From Mixophyes australis (taxonomy: Eukaryota > Chordata > Amphibia > Anura > Limnodynastidae), in NCBI GenBank assembly GCA_036250195.1, contig JAVHZZ010000001.1, positions 377,128,707 through 377,192,706 on the forward strand: 64,000 nucleotides of DNA. Direction: 5' to 3'. This document shows, piece after piece, positions 59,726-64,000 of the stretch. The notes below the pieces were generated by a model, which did not search any database, was not told where the DNA came from, and worked only from the letters and a program-made list of their open reading frames with translations. Each line of letters opens with the position of its first letter. Position 1 is the first letter of the stretch. The translations under genes were made by a program, and so were the position numbers.

Positions 59726-60436
59726 AGGATTTGCAAACGCAAAGCAATCAGTCTGGTTTGACAGTAGCCATGGCAGAGACATGGAGTGTTATGGGGGATA
59801 GCTTTTCCTTAGAAAACCTAGCAAGGAGGTATGCATCTCTGTTGCTAGCATCATGTACCCCTCTGTGCAGGTATCAGATGTGTGTCAGACGTTGTTCCTG
59901 CTCTCTCTTTTTGCAGCAAGGATGGGCACCTTTTCTGTCCGCATCCGCGTCCTGTTGCATAGAAACTTCCAGTTCCCTGGCCTCAATTTTCGCACATGCG
60001 CTTCCCATTTCTAGGCAATGGGAAGCTTCCTCTGTTCTTGTGTCGGCAGTCAGTTTTGGCGTCACTGACCACCAATACCTTGATTGGTCTACCTAATTAA
60101 GGAAGACTCTGGCACTGGATCAGATTAGATCACTACTTGGTCTGCTTCTGATACCTGTGTGTTACTAATTTGTTTAGACTTCTGGTTCTGCTGTATTTGG
60201 ACTTACTACTGCTGACTTTTGTCTGTACTTGACCTATCTTTTGTTTAAGGATTGTGGTTCTGTAGGATTTCCTGCTTTGATCCTGGCTATCCTAACAAAT
60301 CTCCTGCCTCACGTATTGGCTTCATTTGAATCTCCTGGTTCTGACCCCAGCTACTCAGATTGTTCTGCCTCACATACTGGCTTTATTTGGATATCTTGTT
60401 TCTGACCTCCGCTTCCCTGGCTATGCCTGGCTTCCA
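59726..60436. other. Unassigned, probably repeat-derived DNA
   Basis: Contains a 121-aa plus frame (59,731-60,096) without recognisable domains, then T/C-rich sequence with a loosely repeated phrase (tctcctggttctgacc; tcttgtttctgacc) near 60,340 and 60,400 that resembles LTR sequence. No paired ends found. Confidence 0.35.
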
Positions 60437-60636
60437 GTGACTCAATAAGGAAAGTAAGGCAAAAAAGGAGTAAATATTGTCCTGGACAAACTATGTTACA
60501 ATGCACGGGGTGCAAATTAGTTAACTATAAATCTGTCCCCATATTTTAAATCTACCTCCCCCTTCAAGACAAAATGTTTTTGGCTAGGTGGAAAGTTATT
60601 CCTTTTTCATGCTTTGCTCTCCTTAATGACTCAGAA
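60437..60636. mobile_element. MITE, 'catgttacaatgcaagg' family, copy 4 (internally deleted)
   Basis: Begins tgactcaataaggaaagt and ends ccttaatgactcaga. It keeps actatgttacaatgcacggg and cctcccccttcaag but lacks the central part with catgtagcac. Confidence 0.75.
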
Positions 60637-63418
60637 CTGCAAAGTTTAACCCACAGCTGTCTGATTACCAGAAGTCCCACCTGAGTGAGGTATATAATCC
60701 CCTCAAATATATTGTTAAAGTTGCTAAATTCTTAAGAGTATTTGTTCAGTGTGATTTTTAATTTAGAAGATCTTGGCATTCAGGTTGGGGAGAATACATA
60801 TTAGAGCAAAGGATGCTTAGATGCGAGCAAACTAGGTCACACACACAATTATCCTACAACTAATAGCAGCCAATATTAACACAGCTTTGGTCAATCCAGA
60901 TCAAGTTAATTTGCATCAATAAAAGCAAATATTTCTTTGGTTGCTAAGGGTTATAGTCCATTTGAGGTATTTAGCACCATGTGTTTTTTTAGTGAGTTGG
61001 GAGATCTGCAAATATCTGAACAGGGTCAGATAAAGTTATCCAGCTCAATCTCAGTCTTCATAATTGTCTGCTGCAGTTTGTCTGAGGTGAAAATCACAGT
61101 AACAATTCCATTAGTGGTTTCAGTTACACTATCTGAGAATTTGGATGAAATTTGACATTATCTGGACAGTGTCAACATCATCACCACTTTTAAGTCTACT
61201 TATAACAAATATATACATTTTAATATAATAGATTGTTTGCACTGGATTTTTGCTATAGGTTTGAATGATAAACATTGTGTAGACAAATGAATTCATTGGC
61301 ATACATAATATACATCAGTATGCACTAAAATCATACATATTAACTTTCTGTCTACAGAAATAATAATGTTAATATGTGTTTTTCCACATATAGCTTCCAG
61401 CTAAGACACTTAAAGTGAAGATGGATTTACAAGATACCTTTTCACTTATAATTGCATTGTTTTGTATTTCCAACATAGGCAGTTAGACAATTGTTAGTAT
61501 TAAAACATGTGATTGGAAACAACAGCCCAGAGATGCTAACCCTATTAACCACATACTTTCCTTTCATCTCACATCGAAGCCAGGGATATGAAATCACTCC
61601 AACCGCCTAAATGAGGAAAACACTGAACTTTCATTGAAATTCACATCTTCTGGCATTGCAAAATTAGCTCTAGACCATTTGATTTAATGTTCAACAGTAG
61701 ACATGTGTTTACTATTAGACTCTTAAAAAAGAGGATACATAAATATACCCCGAAGTGTTATGTAAATTTCCCCAGTAGATACACATGGCCCACAGCCAAC
61801 TGGTAAGTCGGGCTGCATTATGCACAGAATAGTTTGAGACTGTAATGTGTAGCCCATTTGTTCAGTGTTAGCAAGATGACTATAATAAAGAAAAATATCA
61901 AGTGTACCTGGCAAGATGATATAACATCAGGTTCAAGAACCATGAAATTCGTCTGAGGATTTCATAATAACAGCACTGGAAGCTATTGAAATGAAAATAA
62001 AGAACATTCCGTACGCATAGCAGAACACAAACAAATGAGTTTGAATTAGGGTGAAAAAAGCATTAGCATTCTGTGACAAACCAGTATAAAGAGAAGTCTA
62101 TTCAAGTACCAAGTGTGCTTTGCTTCAAACTGCGTGGTTTGCTGTAGTATTTTGGCTTGTGTGTCTACATGAAGCATAGGCTCAGTGCTTGTCACTGTTA
62201 TTTATGTCGGAGTATTGTGAAATATAAAAAGAAAAATATTATACCTTGATTGGTCGCAATCAAGTACAATGTTTAATACTGTAGTATTTGGTGACTTGTA
62301 ATACTGACTTCTTGTTCAGGTTTCCTGCCTTGATTCTTGGGAAAGTTAATCTTCCAGAATGAAGCTACTCCAAACAAAACGTACAGTATCACCAAATCCT
62401 ATACTATAAAGAATTATACATTATTGAATCTGTATCCAAATAAACGGATCACTTAATAGCATAGAGACATCACTTAACTAAATGTACAGCTTAATACTGA
62501 ATATTTAAATTGTTAAATTAATTATACAGTATGAGTTGTTAAACAGATGATCACTGTCAATTCACTATTGATATCTACCTTGAAGAATAGACAGTATAAA
62601 ATAGCTATATTATAATTATAGCAAAGCTACAGGCTTAGTGAATCTATACAATTGCTTCAAGGAGATTTAAAGGCTAATTGCGCCTTAAAAAACATTTTTA
62701 ACTAACACCTCCTTCCTCCAACTAGCAAAACTGTAACAGGGACCCCTGGAGTTCTAGAGAATGAACAAGCACCACAATATTTCTTCCCCTGGGGTATTGA
62801 TAAATTGGAAGAAGCTGAAATCCAAATAATGCTGTTTATTTCTTGCCTGTACAGTCATTAAAGGTCATTTACAAAAAGGGTAAAAAGGAGCTCTTGCAAT
62901 GCATTTCTATTGGCAATAATATACCTATATATCCATCTAGTACCTAGATAGATGTATGCCTATATTATGTTTTTTGGAACTGTCCTCCAGTGGGATTACA
63001 GAAATGATTATTAATGCAACCTAATCTCTTCCCCACTGATGCTTACAATCTATAATCCTGCACATATCGGTGCTTGCAACATCCATTTTAATATCTACCA
63101 GAGGGGGTAACAATAAATTGTTACAGAGCTAAATGGAAAAAAGTTGTGTTAAAGTATGAGGTCCTTGGTATGATTGGCTAATTGGAGGGATGAGGAATGG
63201 AAGGAAAAACAATAATTTGGGGTAGAATTATAGAACAATAAGGAAATAATTAAAGGCATGTATTAACATCTATTTATAAATGAAAAGCTATAAATGAACA
63301 TTTTATGCTGACATCATCATTTTAATATTTTGCTGACAGCAAGCTGCCATGGTAACCACGTTCAAAGTAAGCAATACTGTGCTATGCACAATATGTTGAG
63401 AAATAAACAAGTATTTAC
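60637..63418. other. Unassigned AT-rich DNA
   Basis: No gene, tandem repeat or paired terminal repeat recognised. Confidence 0.5.
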
Positions 63419-64000
63419 TAGAGATGAGCGTTTCGGGGTCAGAGAAATCCGACAGATCCAATGTTTGTGGATCTAAGAATAAACAAAAGACGACTTGATT
63501 CTTTGCGCCAAAATCTGAAAACGAGGCAAAACGTAATTTCCAGGAACAAAAAATTCAAAAACTATCGCGGGTTTTAGATAGAAAACAATAGCTGTGATAA
63601 TTTTTAATGCAGTTTATTTCTGTAGCGATCAGTCAGCTGGAAAAGTTTGCTGAACGATTGGGTGTCACTCTGTCAGATTGTTTAGATAGAGTTCAAACAA
63701 CAAAAACAGACCAATTGTGGTCTCTAACCATATAGAACCATCCACAATGTATAGTGAGAATTTAAAAATCTAAGGATCTCCCTTCTGTCGCAACCCTGTT
63801 CGAGGATCCCAACCTCCTATATAGAAATGAACAGTAAGATGGTAGGGTGCGCCAAGTAGGGGATCCAAAAACCATATAAAAATAATTATAGGATGGCGAA
63901 TCTTGTAAAATATATATAAATTTTATTGCAACATTAAAATGAAACATAAAATATTGATACAAAAAAAGCATATTAGACATCAACCACCAATATCCGCACA
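63419..64000. mobile_element. Start of a hAT-like element (end not seen)
   Basis: TAGAGATGAGCG at 63,419 resembles the TAGAGATG ends of the two 2.1-kb hAT copies. The matching right end and a second gtatttac flank were not found before the window ends. Another repeat (gtcgcaaccctgttcgagga) lies near 63,788. Confidence 0.4.

Overview
The window is vertebrate nuclear DNA, most likely from a frog or toad. It is AT-rich and almost gene-free, packed with hAT-type DNA transposon derivatives, palindromic MITEs, (TA)n tracts, an L1/Tx1-like LINE and LTR elements of the kind common in anuran genomes. There is no bacterial-style gene organisation. The only host-gene-like coding signal is a set of short spliced exons on the minus strand at the left end. 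Species and gene assignments rest on memory of families, not on a search.

Positions 1-12,600: three head-to-tail copies of a ~4.2-kb unit plus a ~55-bp stub of a fourth. On the minus strand each unit holds the same exon series with conserved splice sites. The exon phases of the first three (B, C, D) agree; the D-to-E junction does not. The last exon ends in a Lys/Arg/Glu-rich domain resembling the C-terminus of the vertebrate C2orf78 (DUF4629) family. Each unit also carries a decayed hAT transposase inserted before the amplification. The copies differ by a few percent and carry different disabling changes. A further exon-like block lies upstream at 13.2 kb.

Positions 13,876-15,133: a 1.2-kb non-autonomous hAT element. 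Positions 15,302-23,639: an 8.3-kb endogenous retrovirus with nearly identical LTRs, a 4-bp target duplication, a tRNA-Pro-like primer site and one long open gag frame (568 aa, myristoylation signal, two zinc knuckles). There is no recognisable protease, reverse transcriptase or RNase H, and at most small pol/env scraps. It looks like a recently mobilised gag-only provirus.

Positions 23,640-41,480: mostly unassigned DNA with MITEs, a short retroposon with a 10-bp target duplication, a striking 333-bp snap-back palindrome, and a 2.1-kb hAT element (36,783-38,895) whose relative lies at 50,940-53,012. Positions 41,484-48,862: a (TA)n-loaded hAT element, a hAT element carrying a 1.6-kb 31/32-bp minisatellite and a long hairpin, a solo LTR, and two further hAT-type elements. 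Positions 53,021-64,000: unassigned DNA, an L1/Tx1-like LINE ruin split by a solo LTR, and the start of another hAT-like element.

No working multi-gene system is visible. The items most worth following are the young gag-only provirus, the triplicated exon block, and the set of non-autonomous hAT elements with exact 8-bp target duplications.
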